Assembly (NCBI RefSeq): GCF_007748195.1
Contig: NZ_CP037920.1
Coordinates: forward strand, 1,345,536-1,409,535
Source: Gimesia aquarii
GTDB lineage: Bacteria > Planctomycetota > Planctomycetia > Planctomycetales > Planctomycetaceae
DNA: 64,000 bases
Reading direction: 5' to 3'
Position numbers and translations under genes: made by a program. Positions within the stretch are counted from its first letter, which is position 1; every line of letters begins with the position of its first letter. Below are positions 26,121-36,287 of the stretch, piece by piece. Below the pieces are notes generated by a model. It ran no database searches and was not told the origin of the DNA. It saw nothing but the letters and a program-made list of their open reading frames with translations.

Positions 26121-29100
26121 TTATTCTTTTGTAATTGTTTCATCCATATTGAGTAGTACGCGTGATAAAGCTACCCAGGCTGCAAATTCGGTATTGGGAA
26201 TCTTTGTTTTTGGGGTAGCAGCAATCTGTTTTGCTTCATCTGAATGTTTGGCAAAATAGTTGCGTTGTTTTGTCAGGAACTGGGTGAGTAGTTGTTTCTC
26301 TGAATCAGAAGGTCGGCGTGAAACACAACGACGAAATGCGGTTTCAATTCGTCCTTCATCTGTATTTTCCTGCTGGGTCAAGATGATCTCCGCTAGGCCA
26401 GTCGCACATTCTAAAAAGAGTGTTTCGTTGAGTGTGGTCAGTGCCTGTGAAGGTGTATTCGATCGAGAACGTCTGACTGTCGAAATATCGCCATTGGGGG
26501 CATCAAAGGCTTGTAGCATGGGATAAGGGACCGAACGGAAACGGAACGTATAAATGGCGCGACGATAGCGATCCTGGTCTTTGTCTTCATTCCAGGTTTT
26601 GGGACCGTAACTGGCCGGTTTCTGAAACAGAAACGCGGGTGCCGGTGGATAAACAGAAGGGCCGCCGATTTCTGTATTTAAAAGCCCTCCAGCTTTTAAG
26701 GCGATATCTCTCACAATCTCCGCATCCACTCGATAGCGGGGGCCACGGACGAAGAGCCGATTATAAGGATCTTTTTCATAAAGTTTTGGACTGACTTGTG
26801 ATGATTGCTGATAGGTTCGTGAAGTGACGATCAGCGTATGCAGTTTCTTCAAGTCCCAGCCTTCGTCCATAAACCAGACTGCCATCCAGTCCAACAGTTT
26901 ACGGTGTGTCGGTGCTTCACCTTGTGAACCGAGGTCTTCGCTGGTACTGACGAAACCTTTTCCAAAGTAGGCCTGCCAGACTCGATTCACGATCGCGCGG
27001 GCTGTGGTTGGAGATTTACGATCCACGAGCCAGCGTGCAAATGTCAGTCGATTGATTGGTGTCCCTTGAGGCAAGGCATGCAGAAAATCAGGAACTCCAG
27101 GATCGACGACTTGTTTTTTCTTAAGAAAGTCGCCGCGATCCAGTAAGTGAGTTTTTCGTGTGGCAGGACGCTCTTGATAAACCAACTGTGTTGTGCCTCG
27201 AGGGTGTTGCTTCCAGAGGGATTCAATCTGAGCAACCTCTGTTTTCCATTCAGGGACCGTTGTGATCCAGTAGCTGAAAACCTGATTTTGTTGTTCTGCT
27301 GTTCTTTTTGCTGTTGGAATTAGCAGTATCTGTCTGACATGATCGGGAACAGGATCTGCCTTGGCATTTTCGGAAGTCGTGCAAGAAATACGAAAACGTC
27401 CCAGATTCATACTTTGATTGTCATCACTGTTCCAGCCTCCATGCATTTGCACCAGACTTACTTTGAACCTGGTTCCTTCCGGATAACCAAACGGTTTTTC
27501 GGCGCGAAATACGGCTTCGCGAGGTTGATTGCATCGTCCCGGACCGGCATCAATGCCCCAGGCAGTAGTGTTGTCTCCATCGATTGCGTAAGAGACTGGT
27601 CCGATGAAACCGCGCACTCCCTTTTTATCTCCATATTTCGGGGACAATTCCTGACGTTCATTACTGAAGTCTGCGGTGACTTCGGAAAATTTCACATTCG
27701 TTTTCTGTTTCGGATCTTTTACATTTTCCACCGTAAGTTTGAGATCTGTCAAAGCACAGAGCCCTTCGATGGATCTTCCCGGCCCTCCGGCGGGTAGATT
27801 GGGGTGATTCAACAATTCCAGTTTGATCGCATTGATTTCTGAAGCATCAACTGTCGCTCCAAAATTGGAAGTGAATTTAGAAGGAGCATACCCCTGTGCC
27901 AGTACTGATTGGTCTTCCTGTTCAAAGTAGCGTTGGGAGTTACTGTCTAAGTTGGTGAGTTTTAACACTGTCCATTGAGGTTGGTTTTGTTGGACCAATT
28001 GTTCCCAGGCTGCCATTTTTGTCGACCAGTCCGGGGTCTTTGCTTTGAGAGTCTTTTCAATGGCTCTGATTTTCTGAAAAAGCTTTTCCCGTTGTTGTTG
28101 TTCTTCGTCCGTGTAGCCGCGGATGCTGGCTTCATAAGAATTGTTGATGCAGGCAAAAATCTGATAATAGTTTTCCTGTGTTAAAGGATCGTATTTATGA
28201 GTATGGCATTGACCACATTGTAATGTGAGCCCCATCACGCTTTTACCAATGGTATCCATGCGGTCAAACATGGCAGCCATCCGAAATTCTTCTGGATCTA
28301 TGCCACCCTCTTCGTTCAACATCGAATTACGCATGAAACCAGTTGCCACTATTTGATCTTGTGTTGCATTTGGCAGCAGGTCACCGGCGATCTGTTCGAT
28401 GATAAATTGATTATAAGGCATGTTCTGATTCAGTGCGTCAATCACCCAGTCACGATAAAGCCACACGTTGCGTGGGGCATCTTTTTCGTAGCCGTTTGAA
28501 TCGGCATAGCGGGCTGCATCAAGCCAGATACGTCCCCAACGCTCACCATAGTGTGGTGAAGCAAGTAGTCGTTGAACCTGTTTTTCATAAGCATCGGGGC
28601 GTTTGTCACTCAGAAACTGATCGACTTCTTCAATACTGGGAGGCAACCCAATGAGGTCCAGACTCAGACGCCGCAGTAGCGTCGTACGGTCGGCTTTGGG
28701 GGAGAAAGAAAGCTTCTCCTTTTCCAGTTTTTCCAAAATAAAAGCATCAATAGGATTTTGCACCAGATGTTGTTCACTCACCTGTGGCAGTGTTGCTTTT
28801 TCGGGAGGACTAAAAGCCCAATGCGAAGCCCAGGGGGCGCCTGCTTCAATCCATTTTCGCACTTTTTCAATGTCGGACGGAGACAGTTTTTTGCCCGAGT
28901 CAACAGGCGGCATGCGTTCGTCTTCGTTAGTAGAAATGATGCGTTGATAAAGCAAGCTTTCCAATGGTTTGCCGGGAACGATTAAAGCATGACCATCGTG
29001 TGAACCAAAGGCGGTTTCTTTTAAGTCTAACCGTAAATCTGCTTCGCGGTGTTCGTCATCGGGACCGTGACAGGAGAAACAACCATCAGAAAGCAGAGGG

Positions 29101-29231
29101 CGGATAACTGTGGCAAAATCCAATTCGGTCTGTGCTGAATTTTTTGTTTCTGCAAAGCTAAACTGAAACAGTGATACTACGAATATTCCGCAGCAGAGAG
29201 ACAATAATGCGAGCGTTCGAACGACCATCAT
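26121..29231 (-). CDS. PSD1-type cytochrome-like protein with DUF1549/DUF1553, copy A
   Basis: This secreted protein is about 1,036 residues from the Met at 29231, where a typical signal peptide (VVRTLALLSLCCGIFVVSLF) begins; the frame is open to 29294. Domains in order are a planctomycete-type cytochrome c domain with heme motif CFSCH near the N-terminus (GPDDEHREADLRLD, RMPP), DUF1549 (LDLIGLPPSIEEVDQFL, RWLDAARYADSNGYEKD), a second CGQCH motif, a middle beta-rich part, and DUF1553 (VNRVWQAYFGKGFV, SRTYQQSS, RRAIYTF, LNETLF). Function is unknown; it is proposed to bind heme and act on the cell surface with its DUF1501 partner. Confidence 0.93.
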   Translation of the reverse strand: MMVVRTLALLSLCCGIFVVSLFQFSFAETKNSAQTELDFATVIRPLLSDGCFSCHGPDDEHREADLRLDLKETAFGSHDGHALIVPGKPLESLLYQRIISTNEDERMPPVDSGKKLSPSDIEKVRKWIEAGAPWASHWAFSPPEKATLPQVSEQHLVQNPIDAFILEKLEKEKLSFSPKADRTTLLRRLSLDLIGLPPSIEEVDQFLSDKRPDAYEKQVQRLLASPHYGERWGRIWLDAARYADSNGYEKDAPRNVWLYRDWVIDALNQNMPYNQFIIEQIAGDLLPNATQDQIVATGFMRNSMLNEEGGIDPEEFRMAAMFDRMDTIGKSVMGLTLQCGQCHTHKYDPLTQENYYQIFACINNSYEASIRGYTDEEQQQREKLFQKIRAIEKTLKAKTPDWSTKMAAWEQLVQQNQPQWTVLKLTNLDSNSQRYFEQEDQSVLAQGYAPSKFTSNFGATVDASEINAIKLELLNHPNLPAGGPGRSIEGLCALTDLKLTVENVKDPKQKTNVKFSEVTADFSNERQELSPKYGDKKGVRGFIGPVSYAIDGDNTTAWGIDAGPGRCNQPREAVFRAEKPFGYPEGTRFKVSLVQMHGGWNSDDNQSMNLGRFRISCTTSENAKADPVPDHVRQILLIPTAKRTAEQQNQVFSYWITTVPEWKTEVAQIESLWKQHPRGTTQLVYQERPATRKTHLLDRGDFLKKKQVVDPGVPDFLHALPQGTPINRLTFARWLVDRKSPTTARAIVNRVWQAYFGKGFVSTSEDLGSQGEAPTHRKLLDWMAVWFMDEGWDLKKLHTLIVTSRTYQQSSQVSPKLYEKDPYNRLFVRGPRYRVDAEIVRDIALKAGGLLNTEIGGPSVYPPAPAFLFQKPASYGPKTWNEDKDQDRYRRAIYTFRFRSVPYPMLQAFDAPNGDISTVRRSRSNTPSQALTTLNETLFLECATGLAEIILTQQENTDEGRIETAFRRCVSRRPSDSEKQLLTQFLTKQRNYFAKHSDEAKQIAATPKTKIPNTEFAAWVALSRVLLNMDETITKE

Positions 29232-29932
29232 GATTCTTTCGGTTAACCTATGAAGTTTGGAAATCAAGGTGATTAGAAGAAAGATGCGGGGCACATTTTG
29301 ACTGACTGTTAAGACTCGTCAGTAAATTTGCAAACACGGATTTTTCTGTTAATCGGATTGATTTTCAAACTTCAAAACCAAACACGAGTGAATACCGGTC
29401 CGCCACTTTACCCAAAAGTGGGGTAGCTCAATAGTTTCTAAAACCAAACGAGCAGGTGACTTAAGGCTAGGCAAGGTGGGCTGATGACCTGAAGTCTATA
29501 CGTCTTATTATAGGGGACGACGGGTGGGAAATTCAAGTTTTGTCTCTTGGGGTCTCTTCAAATTGAGACACATAATTATGAAGACACACGCGAATTCATT
29601 GCTGTATTTTCATTAAACGTTAACAAAAGGCGCGATTTGATCAATTTTGCTACGCATTTTTCATTTCTTCTTAACATGTCTTAAGGAAATATCTTCACAT
29701 TCACTCGATATCGTACTCCCAATTGAGACTTTCAGCCGGCAAGTAAAGTTTCAAGAGAAAAGTTAAGGTTGAATTCAATCTAAGAGTGAGTCGAGGGGGG
29801 CAGATCATATTCAAACATCAATTGCCTAACTGATGGGGATGAACTGTTCTAATTGAGAAAAGTAAATTGTTCTAAGCCTTCTATGTACACGAAATCTAAC
29901 TGTCAAACTATTTTTGAAAAACAGGAAACAAC
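29232..29932. other. Gene-free stretch of 701 bases
   Basis: Spacer between the divergent PSD1 gene and the DUF1559 gene. It is AT-rich near the plus-strand gene. I see a short GTCTC/GAGAC inverted repeat near 29543-29573 but no gene, RNA or convincing promoter. Confidence 0.45.
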
Positions 29933-31090
29933 ATGAAAAAATCACGTGCTCTTACTGTCAAACGATCAGGTTTTACTCTGATCGAACTTTTGGTGGTGAT
30001 TTCGATCATCGCTTTGTTAGCTGCTCTGCTGATTCCAGCAGTCTTCGCAGCACGAGAATCTGCACGTTCTTCTCAATGTAAAAGCAATCTTCGTCAGTTT
30101 GGTATTTCCATGCACTCTTTCGCTTCTACAGATCCCAGCGGAAGATACTGCACAGGAGCCTACGATTTCCGTCGTGACGGATGTCCTGACACTTGGGGTT
30201 GGGTGGCAGATATGGTTAACAGTGGATCCGGTCTTCCACAGAAAATGCTGTGCCCCTCATCTACATTGCTCGGGTCTGAAAAGCTGAACGACATGATTGG
30301 TGTTGCAAACACCAGTAATAAAGACTCAGCTCCACTCAGCCGCCTGAGTGAAGGAGTTTGTGCAACCTGGACTTCAGGTACAGAAGGTACTCCTGCTCGA
30401 ATTCTTCAAGTAGCTAAATTGCTGGAAGATGGATATGGAACGAACTATGCTTCTAGCTGGTTTTTGGTTCGCTCCGGGGCAAAAACCAACGCCGGTGTGA
30501 CTTCATCTGGTTTGAAAGGATTTGCTGGCAGCTTAGGTCCTCTAACCATTCGTCGTCTGGATTCTTCTCGGGTTTCTTCTTCCGCAGTCTCATTCATGGG
30601 ATGTGGTGCTCCCGGGGATGCCAGTGAAGCGGTATTGACTGATACAATTCCAGGATTTCTGGAAGCTGGTAACCGATTGGCAGAATCATTTAATGATGGT
30701 CCTGGCTTTTGGAATCCTGCAGCGGGAACTGGCGGAGCGATCGACTTGATGCCTGCTGGTACCAATGTGGTGGGAGCGATTCCTACTGAACTTCCCGACC
30801 AAAACCGTGCTGGAACAGCTGGTCCTGACGGAACGCTCTGGTTACAGGATTCTCGTGACTGGTTTGCATGGCACGGTCGTGGTCGTAACAAAATCGTCAA
30901 TATTCTGATGGCTGATGGTAGCGTAAAAGCTATCGTGGACTTGAATGGCGATGGGTTCCTGAACCCAGGCTTCACTGGTTCTGCATCAGGTGGATCTGGT
31001 CACACAGATGCGACTGTTGAATTATCACCTTCTGAAGTCTTCTCCGGCCCCTGGTTGGATGCTCAGTTGACCAAAGGTAACTTCGAATAA
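29933..31090 (+). CDS. DUF1559 prepilin-like protein, copy A
   Basis: This 385-residue protein has a type IV prepilin leader: the charged [12 protein letters not shown] followed by [24 protein letters not shown], cleaved between Gly and Phe by prepilin peptidase. The C-terminal DUF1559 domain includes [31 protein letters not shown] precedes the ATG. It stands alone in plus orientation between two minus-strand DUF1501/PSD1 pairs and ends in a terminator. DUF1559 proteins are greatly expanded in planctomycetes; individual functions are unknown, probably pseudopilus or surface fibres. Confidence 0.93.
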   Translation: MKKSRALTVKRSGFTLIELLVVISIIALLAALLIPAVFAARESARSSQCKSNLRQFGISMHSFASTDPSGRYCTGAYDFRRDGCPDTWGWVADMVNSGSGLPQKMLCPSSTLLGSEKLNDMIGVANTSNKDSAPLSRLSEGVCATWTSGTEGTPARILQVAKLLEDGYGTNYASSWFLVRSGAKTNAGVTSSGLKGFAGSLGPLTIRRLDSSRVSSSAVSFMGCGAPGDASEAVLTDTIPGFLEAGNRLAESFNDGPGFWNPAAGTGGAIDLMPAGTNVVGAIPTELPDQNRAGTAGPDGTLWLQDSRDWFAWHGRGRNKIVNILMADGSVKAIVDLNGDGFLNPGFTGSASGGSGHTDATVELSPSEVFSGPWLDAQLTKGNFE

Positions 31091-31123
31091 TCGTAATCTG
31101 CTATCTAAAAGCTGATTCCATTG

Positions 31124-31159
31124 CGAGTGGCTGGTTTTTAACCGGCCACTCGTTTTTTT
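31124..31159 (+). terminator. Rho-independent terminator of the DUF1559 gene
   Basis: CGAGTGGCTGG-loop-CCGGCCACTCG followed by seven T, 33 bases after the stop. Confidence 0.9.
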
Positions 31160-31206
31160 GTAGGGAGTCTGATCAGAGAGTTAGGAGTCGTCTTTATTGA
31201 CATCGA

Positions 31207-32655
31207 TTATGAAATGATATCCTTTATAACATGACCGTGTACGTCGGTTAAACGACGATCAATGCCGTTATGTCGGAAAGTCAGCTTTTCATGATCAATT
31301 CCCAATTGGTGTAAAATCGTGGCGTGCACGTCATAACACATCGTTGGATTGGCTGGGTCAGCCGGTTTGAATGACCATTGATCCGACTCTCCGTAAGTGG
31401 TGCCACCTTTGATACCACCTCCAGCGAGCCAATTGGTAAACACAAATGGATTATGATCGCGGCCTTTGCTTCCCTGGCTACAGGGCATTCTCCCAAATTC
31501 GGTGGTCCATAAAATAATCGTATCATCCAGCATGCCGCGCTGTTTGAGGTCTTTAATCAAGGCAGCCGCGCCGATGGACATGCCGCGTCCTAACGGCCAG
31601 TGATCGCGTTTGATATCTTCATGCGAATCCCAGTTGCGACGCGGAAAACCGTTGTCAGCACCCGACCAGATTTGCACAAACCGGACCCCCTGTTCTAACA
31701 TGCGCCTTGCCACCAGACAGTTTCGTCCAAAGTAAGCAATTTCAGCCTGCTCGCTAATCCCCTCTTGTACTTCAAAGTCAACTGAATCGAGCCCGTACAT
31801 GTTGAGCGTACTTTTGGTTTCGTTCGAGAGGTCAAGTACCTTCGGAGCCTGCAATTGCATCTTAGCAGCCAGCTCATACGATTGAATGCGGGCATTCAAT
31901 CGAGAATCGCCTGCACGTTCCTGTTCATGACGGCGATTCAACTGCTTTAAGGCGGCTTGCACATCACGATCGCTCTGGCGAGTAATAAAATCATTTGACG
32001 CGGGGAATAAATTAGAGATCGGTGTCTGGGAATTAGGACGAATGATTGTCCCTTGGTTACTGGCAGGTAGAAAGCCGGCAGACCAGTTGGCAGCACCATT
32101 AGGGGCAAAACCGCGTGGGTCAGGCAACACGACAAAGGTCGGCAGATTATCGGTCATGCTGCCTAGTCCATAACTGATCCAGGCACCCATGCCGGGAAAT
32201 CCAGGCAGAATGAAACCGGTGGCCTGCATAAAGGTGGCTGGTCCATGGACGTTCGACTTGCTGACCATGTTATGAATGAAAGCCATATCATCCGCGCATT
32301 CCCCCAGTGGAGCAACGCATTCATTGAGCCACTTTCCAGAATCACCGTACTGCTTCCATTTCCATGGGGCCTGCATTGTATTGCCTGGTGAGGACTGAAA
32401 CAATTTCACTTCTTCGCCGGGAGTCCAGGGTTTACCATGTTCTTTAATCAGTGCAGGTTTATAGTCAAACGTATCACATTGACTGGCGGCACCCGACATA
32501 TAAAGTTGGACCACACGTTTGGCGTGAGGCGGATGGTGTAACGTTTGCGTATTTGTTTGTGGTGCTGCTAACAGTTGATCGTTCTTCAACAGTGAAGCCA
32601 GGGCAATTCCCCCCAGTCCGCCTCCCGTTGACATCAGAAACTCTCGACGATCCAT
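31207..32655 (-). CDS. DUF1501 secreted protein, copy B
   Basis: This 482-residue protein begins with a clean twin-arginine signal (MDRREFLMSTGGGLGGIAL). Family motifs are VVQLYMSGAASQCDTFDYKP, WTTEFGRMPCSQG, GRDHNPFVFTNWLAGGGIKGG and DVHATILHQLGID. It is clearly diverged from the copy at 24614-26050, so it is not a recent duplication. The PSD1-type gene ends only 17 bases upstream, indicating one operon. Confidence 0.92.
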   Translation of the reverse strand: MDRREFLMSTGGGLGGIALASLLKNDQLLAAPQTNTQTLHHPPHAKRVVQLYMSGAASQCDTFDYKPALIKEHGKPWTPGEEVKLFQSSPGNTMQAPWKWKQYGDSGKWLNECVAPLGECADDMAFIHNMVSKSNVHGPATFMQATGFILPGFPGMGAWISYGLGSMTDNLPTFVVLPDPRGFAPNGAANWSAGFLPASNQGTIIRPNSQTPISNLFPASNDFITRQSDRDVQAALKQLNRRHEQERAGDSRLNARIQSYELAAKMQLQAPKVLDLSNETKSTLNMYGLDSVDFEVQEGISEQAEIAYFGRNCLVARRMLEQGVRFVQIWSGADNGFPRRNWDSHEDIKRDHWPLGRGMSIGAAALIKDLKQRGMLDDTIILWTTEFGRMPCSQGSKGRDHNPFVFTNWLAGGGIKGGTTYGESDQWSFKPADPANPTMCYDVHATILHQLGIDHEKLTFRHNGIDRRLTDVHGHVIKDIIS

Positions 32656-32672
32656 AAGACCACTTTCTCTAT

Positions 32673-35666
32673 TTAGTCGATGAAGATAAATTCATTACTG
32701 TTAAAAATCAGTCGACAGACATTTTCAATGCCATGTTGAGCGCCAATGTTTTGCAAGATGCCCAGTTCTTCCTGTCTTGGAGATCTGCCTAAGGCCACTT
32801 CAAATGCGAGTTTAATTTGTGATGTCTGGTCTGCTGATGCCGCTTTGATTTTTTGAGCATAAAACGAAGCCATACTGACCATGAAGTGATCATTTAAAAG
32901 TGACAGGGCCTGTAATGCCGTTAAGGTTTCAATGCGTTTCGGAGTGATCTGCGAAGGATCAGCACAATCTAACGATTCCATGAACGGGTCAGGTACCGAA
33001 CGCACAATAAAGCGGTAGATCGAACGTCGGTGGCTTTTCTCAGTCGTGGGATCGTATTTTTGATAGAGATAGTGTGGTGAATGCTGTGGTTTTTCGAGCG
33101 CGAATAAACGGTCTCCCGGGCCATACATGCGTAGATCCAGTTTTCCACTGACTTGTAACACCGAGTCGCGTATTGCTTCAGCTTCCAGCTTGCGGCGGTT
33201 CATGCGCCACAACAAACGATTGTCTCCGTCAATTTGATTTCCTCTTTGATGAGTCAGAGAGGATTGTTGATAGGCGGTACTCAATACCAGCATGCGGTGT
33301 AGTGCTTTCAACGATTGTCCTTCATCTCGAAAGCGAACGGCCAGATAATCCAGTAACCTGGGATGCGTGGGCAGTGAACCCATTTTTCCAAAGTCATTTG
33401 GCGTATCCACAATTGCCTGCCCAAAATGATATTGCCAGACACGGTTCACAACCGAGCGCCAGGTAAGTGGGTTTTTGTGATGTGTGATCCAACGCGCGAG
33501 GGCAAGTCGGCGGGACGCTTCGTTCTCAGGTTTTTCAAGTTGAAACGCTCCCTTGAGATCGGAAATAAAATTCAATGTGGCAGGCTGAACTTCTTTGACG
33601 GGAGCTTTTTCGCTTCCTCGGCTGAGTAAATAAACGGGACGCGGCTTCCCCTCTGTCGGTGTAAAATTACCCTGTCGTCTGAAATGTGTGGTTGCGGCAA
33701 ACACTTTTTGCTGTTGAGGCAGTTGACTCAGTTCTTTTCTCAGCCGTGATAATTCCAGCGAAATAGTTTTGAGTGAGGTCTTTTCTTCAGACGTTGTGAG
33801 ACCTGCAAAAATCTGGTCGCGTTCCGATTTCAGTTTTGCCAGATCGAGATTCGAATCGGCTGATTCATAATGTTTGTCATCGATTAAATTTTTACGAGAC
33901 CAGCGGGGAGCGTTTTCGATTGAATCGAGAGTTTCTACAACCGCCTGTTTGGCAATATTCTGACCGCGGGGGTCGAGGATTTTGATTTCTCCCAGAGCGA
34001 ATATGAAATCATTCTCCCGGGGGGCAAGCTGTGTTGCTGTCATTCTCAAATATTGAAAACTAAGTCCCTGTAGATCGAATTCAACAGGTTTAGTACGGGG
34101 ATTAGGGAACTCCTGCTGACTGTGATCGGCGATGATTGTCTGCGCTGATGCAAAGTCGCCTGTGTCAGAAACTTCCAGCTTGAAGCGTCGTGGAAATCCG
34201 AAACCGGCTCCAATATTATTAAAATTGTCAAAAGCGGCGAACAGAATAATTTTCTCTGCTGTTACCGGTTGCTTAAATTTAAGTTGCACCCATTTGTTGA
34301 CTTTATCTGACTTTTCGATGAGGCTGTGAAATCCATAAGCGGATGTCTGACCCTGTTTTTGGTTCTCAGCTTTGGAGATCCGGGTTTCCAGTTGAGACAG
34401 TCTCTCTCCACCGCGGGCGCGAATCTTCGCTTCAATTTTCTGTTTTAGTTTCAGATTACTTTGTTGGGCAGCCATGAGCGTTTTGCGTTTGTTTGCCGTT
34501 TGAGGATTGGGGTCATAATCGCGGTCTGCACGATCGATACCGGCAAAGACCGCCTGTAGTCCGTAGTAATCTTCCTGGGCGATCGGATCAAATTTGTGAT
34601 TATGGCAGCGTGCACATTGTACGGTCAGGCTGACGGTTGTATTCATGACTGTCGAAACCATATCGTCCCGGTCCAGATTGCGTGTGATTTTTTTCTCGGG
34701 AAGATCCTCTCTGATTTCGATCTGCCCTACCCAATCAAAAGGACCGGCAACCAGAAACCCGGTCGCTGGTATACCGTCCTGCGAATGGGGCTTCAGGAAA
34801 TCACCAGCCATCTGTTCCAGAATAAAATCCGTATACGGTTTGTCGGCATTCAATGCTCGAATCACATAATCCCGATACGGCCATGCATGGTTTCGCAGTT
34901 TATCTTTGTCGTAACCGTGTGTGTCAGCATAATGCACAATATCCAGCCAGTGCCGCGCCCAACGTTCTCCATAACGGAGTGATGCCAAAAGTTGGTCGGC
35001 CAGTTTTGCATAGGCGTTTGGATCTGGGTCATTAATAAACTTCTTGATTTCAGCTGGAGAGGGAGGCAGTCCTGTCAAATCAAAATAAAGTCGGCGAATA
35101 AGGGTTCGGCGGTCTGCAACGGGAGAAAAAGAGAGTCCCTGCTTGCGTAGTTTAGCGAGGAGAAAAGCATCAATGGGGGTACGTATCAGTTTTGAATCTT
35201 CTGCTGAGAGCTGTGGTACCTGTGGAAGCTTCAAGGGTTGAAACGACCACCAGTCTGTGTTTGAAAGCTGAGCTTCGCGAATCTGATATCCTGTGGGCCA
35301 TACCGCTCCTGATTTGATCCACTGATTCAGAATTTCAACTTCTGCCTTGCTTAAAGGAGTTCCTTTTTTGGGCATTTCCGGTTCTGGACCGGTGACGTAA
35401 TCCAGCAGCAGACTTTCTGTGGGCGAACCTGCGACCAGCACCCGGCCATTCTCACCTCCCTTTTGCAAGCCATCAACGGTTTCCAGTGAAAGGCCTCCAT
35501 CCTTGGTGCTGGCATTGTGACAGTGGATGCAGTGCTTTTGTAGAATGGGGGCGACTTGTTTTTCAAACGTCGAATCTGCGGCATACGTGGTCGACAGTAT
35601 CAACAGACAGCAGATCGGCATAAGAAAGTTTATGAGTTTTAAATTCAGCTTGGTGAAAAAAGACAT
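32673..35666 (-). CDS. PSD1-type cytochrome-like protein with DUF1549/DUF1553, copy B
   Basis: This secreted protein is about 997 residues from the Met at 35666, with signal LKLINFLMPICCLLILSTTYA; the frame is open to 35714. The heme motif CIHCHN (about residue 47) is followed by a planctomycete cytochrome domain, DUF1549 (FDLTGLPPSPAEIKKF, HWLDIVHYADTHGYDKD), a second CARCH motif, a beta-sandwich-like middle part (LKFKQPVTAEKI), and DUF1553 (VNRVWQYHFGQAIV, LSTAYQQSS, RRSIYRF). It pairs with the DUF1501 gene just downstream. Confidence 0.93.
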   Translation of the reverse strand: MSFFTKLNLKLINFLMPICCLLILSTTYAADSTFEKQVAPILQKHCIHCHNASTKDGGLSLETVDGLQKGGENGRVLVAGSPTESLLLDYVTGPEPEMPKKGTPLSKAEVEILNQWIKSGAVWPTGYQIREAQLSNTDWWSFQPLKLPQVPQLSAEDSKLIRTPIDAFLLAKLRKQGLSFSPVADRRTLIRRLYFDLTGLPPSPAEIKKFINDPDPNAYAKLADQLLASLRYGERWARHWLDIVHYADTHGYDKDKLRNHAWPYRDYVIRALNADKPYTDFILEQMAGDFLKPHSQDGIPATGFLVAGPFDWVGQIEIREDLPEKKITRNLDRDDMVSTVMNTTVSLTVQCARCHNHKFDPIAQEDYYGLQAVFAGIDRADRDYDPNPQTANKRKTLMAAQQSNLKLKQKIEAKIRARGGERLSQLETRISKAENQKQGQTSAYGFHSLIEKSDKVNKWVQLKFKQPVTAEKIILFAAFDNFNNIGAGFGFPRRFKLEVSDTGDFASAQTIIADHSQQEFPNPRTKPVEFDLQGLSFQYLRMTATQLAPRENDFIFALGEIKILDPRGQNIAKQAVVETLDSIENAPRWSRKNLIDDKHYESADSNLDLAKLKSERDQIFAGLTTSEEKTSLKTISLELSRLRKELSQLPQQQKVFAATTHFRRQGNFTPTEGKPRPVYLLSRGSEKAPVKEVQPATLNFISDLKGAFQLEKPENEASRRLALARWITHHKNPLTWRSVVNRVWQYHFGQAIVDTPNDFGKMGSLPTHPRLLDYLAVRFRDEGQSLKALHRMLVLSTAYQQSSLTHQRGNQIDGDNRLLWRMNRRKLEAEAIRDSVLQVSGKLDLRMYGPGDRLFALEKPQHSPHYLYQKYDPTTEKSHRRSIYRFIVRSVPDPFMESLDCADPSQITPKRIETLTALQALSLLNDHFMVSMASFYAQKIKAASADQTSQIKLAFEVALGRSPRQEELGILQNIGAQHGIENVCRLIFNSNEFIFID

Positions 35667-35787
35667 ATTCGCTTTTCGATTCCTCTCAGAGGGAAGTATC
35701 ACTCGGCAGAACATTGTTTGTCCCTGGTCTGGGTTTCAGTCGATTATAACTGACAATTTCTATCGTGGTTGGTTTGTTTCACAAAAA

Positions 35788-36207
35788 CTAGTCTGTTTCC
35801 AGATCAAACAGATGTTGATTATTGCCTGTTTTCAGTGTGACTGTCAGTTCAGTGAGGCGATTGAATTTGGGAGGAATGGAATTTTCAAATTCGTCCTCCA
35901 TCGTTTCTCCATCGGTAGACAGAATCTGTTTTCCCGTTGGGACACTGGAATCGATTTCCACTCGATAATCGCCGGGGCTGGGGCCGTTTTGTTTGGGGAT
36001 TATGAACTTACCCGATTCGATCTTCGCACCGGCAGAGGCTCCTTTACCTGCAGGAATGAACGTGATGACTCCCTTCTCGATCGGGTTACCATTGAGTGTC
36101 ACCATGCCTTCAACCTGAGTTCGCTCGAAAGTCTTTTCTTTGGTACAACCAAAGAAACAGACAACTGAGCAGCAGAATATTAATATGCTTAACTCATGAT
36201 TCTTCAC
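35788..36207 (-). CDS. Small lipoprotein with carboxypeptidase-regulatory/transthyretin-like fold
   Basis: This 139-residue protein starts at GTG with AGGAAGGG at a good distance. The signal ends VVCFFGC, with the Cys at about residue 21 as the likely lipid site. The mature part reads VEGMVTLNGNPIEKGVITFIPA and SPGDYRVEIDSSVPTGK, the carboxypeptidase-regulatory-like beta-sandwich pattern of many short planctomycete lipoproteins. It lies between a PSD1-type gene and a DUF1559 gene; function unknown. Confidence 0.85.
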   Translation of the reverse strand: MKNHELSILIFCCSVVCFFGCTKEKTFERTQVEGMVTLNGNPIEKGVITFIPAGKGASAGAKIESGKFIIPKQNGPSPGDYRVEIDSSVPTGKQILSTDGETMEDEFENSIPPKFNRLTELTVTLKTGNNQHLFDLETD

Positions 36208-36287
36208 TTGACTGGCCCTTCCTCTAAAATGACTGAGCTTTCTCCGGAAAGTGCTACAAAAACAATTTGAGTATCCAGAAAACAGAT